Below are positions 62,725 to 64,000 of a stretch of 64,000 nucleotides of DNA, piece by piece (position 1 is the first letter of the stretch; the number at the start of each line of letters is the position of its first letter). The translations under genes were made by a program, and so were the position numbers. The stretch covers positions 4,328,587 to 4,392,586 of the forward strand of contig OX465120.1 in NCBI GenBank assembly GCA_949987565.1. The letters are read 5' to 3'. The stretch is from Luidia sarsii. Its lineage: Eukaryota > Echinodermata > Asteroidea > Paxillosida > Luidiidae. The notes under the pieces are model-generated. The model saw only the letters and a list, made by a program, of their open reading frames with translations, ran no database searches and was not told the DNA's origin.

Positions 62725-63395
62725 AGAAAGAGAGAGAGAAAGGGAAGGGGAGAAAAAGGTTTCGGAGTAAGAGGTGAAGATAGAGGGAGAAGGAGGATGG
62801 AGAGAGAAAGTAATAGGGGAGAGTGAAAGAGAGAAGGAAATAGAGAGAGGGGCGAGAAGGAGAGACAGAGAGAGAAAGGGAGAGAGTGAGAGAAAGGATA
62901 GGAGAGAGGGGAGAAAGAGAGACAGAGACAGAAAGATACCTGTCTCTCTCTGAGAAAGAGGGTGGAAGAGAGAGGGAGGACGAGGGAGAGAGGGTAGGAG
63001 AGGTTTGGAGACAGGGAAGAAAGATAGACAGAGAGAAAGAGAGAGACAGAGAGAAAGAGAGAGACAGAGAAAGAGAGAGACAGAGAGACAGAGAGAGACA
63101 GAGAGAAACAGAGAGAGACAGAGAGACAGAGAGAAAAGAGAGGGGGGAGACAGGGAAGAAAAATAGACAGAGAAAAAGAGAGAAAAAGAGAGACAGAGAG
63201 AAAGAGAGAGACAGAGAAAGAGAGAGACAGAGAAAGAGAGAGACAGAGAGAAAGAGAGAGACAGAGAAAGAGAGAGACAGAGAGACAGAGAGAAAGAGAG
63301 AGACAGAGAAAGAGAGAGACAGAGAGACAGAGAGAAAGAGAGAGACAGAGAAAGAGAGAGACAGAGAGACAGAGAGAGAGCGAGGGGGGAGACCG
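62725..63395 (+). repeat. GA-rich tract with GAGACAGAGAGAAA units
   Basis: The first half is irregular GA. The second half (63020-63385) is a tandem array of GAGAGACAGAGAAA-type 14-18-bp units. It encodes Arg/Glu or Ser/Leu strings only. Confidence 0.95.
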
Positions 63396-63399
63396 AAAG

Positions 63400-63718
63400 C
63401 GACCAGGCCACGGCTTGTGCGACTTATCGCTGTTTACTAAGGCCAATACGTGGCAGGTTGGATGGAGCGATGCATTAGTACGCGTGATTTGTCAAGCAGT
63501 CTTTTTCCCCAACCTTTTCCCCCTGCCCTTCCCTTTACTTCTCCTTACGCCCACTCCAACAAGATAGATCGCAGTTATCGCGTTAAAGTTTCCCAATTGA
63601 ATAAGTAGATTCGCCAAATGGTATCACTGAGCCTGGAAAGTGGGACCGGAATAGCTGAGAAACGAATTCGTTTTTTTCTCTCTCTTTGATTGTGTACAGT
63701 ATCTGGTAAGCAGTCCAT
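63400..63718. other. Unannotated sequence
   Basis: No supported feature. Confidence 0.3.
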
Positions 63719-63765
63719 GTTTCTGTCTGTGCCTCTGCCTGTGCCTCTGCCTGTGCCTGTGCCTC

Positions 63766-63800
<35 letters not shown>

Positions 63801-64000
63801 CTGCCTGTGCCTCTGCCTCTGCCTCTGCCTCTGCCTCTGCCTCTGCCTCTGCCTCTGCCTCTGCCTCTGCCTCTGCCTCTGCCTCTGCCTCTGCCTCTGC
63901 CTCTGCCTCTGCCTCTGCCTCTGCCCCTGCATCTGCATCTGCATCTGCCTCTGCCTCTGCCTCTGCCTCTGCCTCTGCCTCCGCCCTCGCCTCCGCCTCC
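63719..64000 (+). repeat. CTCTGC/CTGTGC hexamer array, continuing past the window
   Basis: CTCTGC units alternate with CTGTGC at the left, become pure CTCTGC in the middle, and change to CATCTG then CTCCGC at the right edge. More than 40 units are present. The - strand frame reads Gln-Arg repeats and is not a gene. Confidence 0.95.

Noticed and set aside
62629..63446. Frames of 184-260 codons
   Set aside because: Translation of GAGACAGAGA repeats; no homology or splice evidence.
63624..63944. Gln-Arg repeat protein on the - strand
   Set aside because: Pure hexanucleotide repeat (CTCTGC) translation.

Overview
The window looks like nuclear DNA of a marine invertebrate. Only small exons separated by spliceosomal GT-AG introns can be found, and most of the sequence is transposon remnants and simple repeats. 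The short inverted-repeat elements, Penelope-like retroelement tails and tRNA-derived repeats suggest an echinoderm, hemichordate, cephalochordate or similar genome, but I cannot fix the phylum. There is no sign of bacterial gene organisation.

The one gene I recognise firmly is the 3' end of a class II phosphoinositide 3-kinase (PIK3C2 family) on the + strand. Two coding exons (7275-7528 and 8361-8543) encode the C-terminal C2 domain and the stop codon. A near-identical copy of the first exon lies 5.46 kb downstream (12735-12988), sandwiched between two identical 602-bp direct repeats. Weaker gene evidence: two candidate last exons on the - strand (20359-20467 and 22387-22482), a candidate internal exon on the - strand (53753-53846) with a CpG-rich promoter-like block behind it, two further speculative exons (40642-40834 and 42552-42832), and a decayed trypsin-like fragment (6221-6496).

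Mobile DNA dominates. I can separate: (1) Penelope-like elements (PLEs), including a GIY-YIG endonuclease remnant at 652-978 and about a dozen 3' tails; (2) a second, unclassified retroelement tail (tail family H, 7 loci plus one duplicated copy) with two covarying hairpins and a hammerhead-ribozyme-like core; (3) an L1/Tx1-type LINE with a reverse-transcriptase zinc finger (35801-37572) plus two short tails, all inserted in GAA/TTC microsatellites; (4) three other LINE C-terminal fragments; (5) at least nine non-autonomous inverted-repeat (MITE-type) families, several with target-site duplications that can be read directly; (6) a tRNA-like SINE-type repeat, twice interrupted by an element rich in the palindrome TGCGTAA-N-TTACGCA.

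Tandem repeats are prominent: a ~58-bp CT-rich minisatellite (25.2-26.6 kb), a 1.2-kb CCCCAAA/TTTGGGG telomere-like array (55.79-57.0 kb), purine-only GA tracts (42.8-43.5, 45.96-46.85, 62.7-63.4 kb), GAA/GAAAAA repeats and a CTCTGC array that runs off the right edge. These produce long stop-free frames that are not genes.

The most promising biology is the ribozyme-like motif common to two unrelated retroelement tails, including 55- and 58-bp insertions that carry little more than this motif and are flanked by their own target-site duplications.
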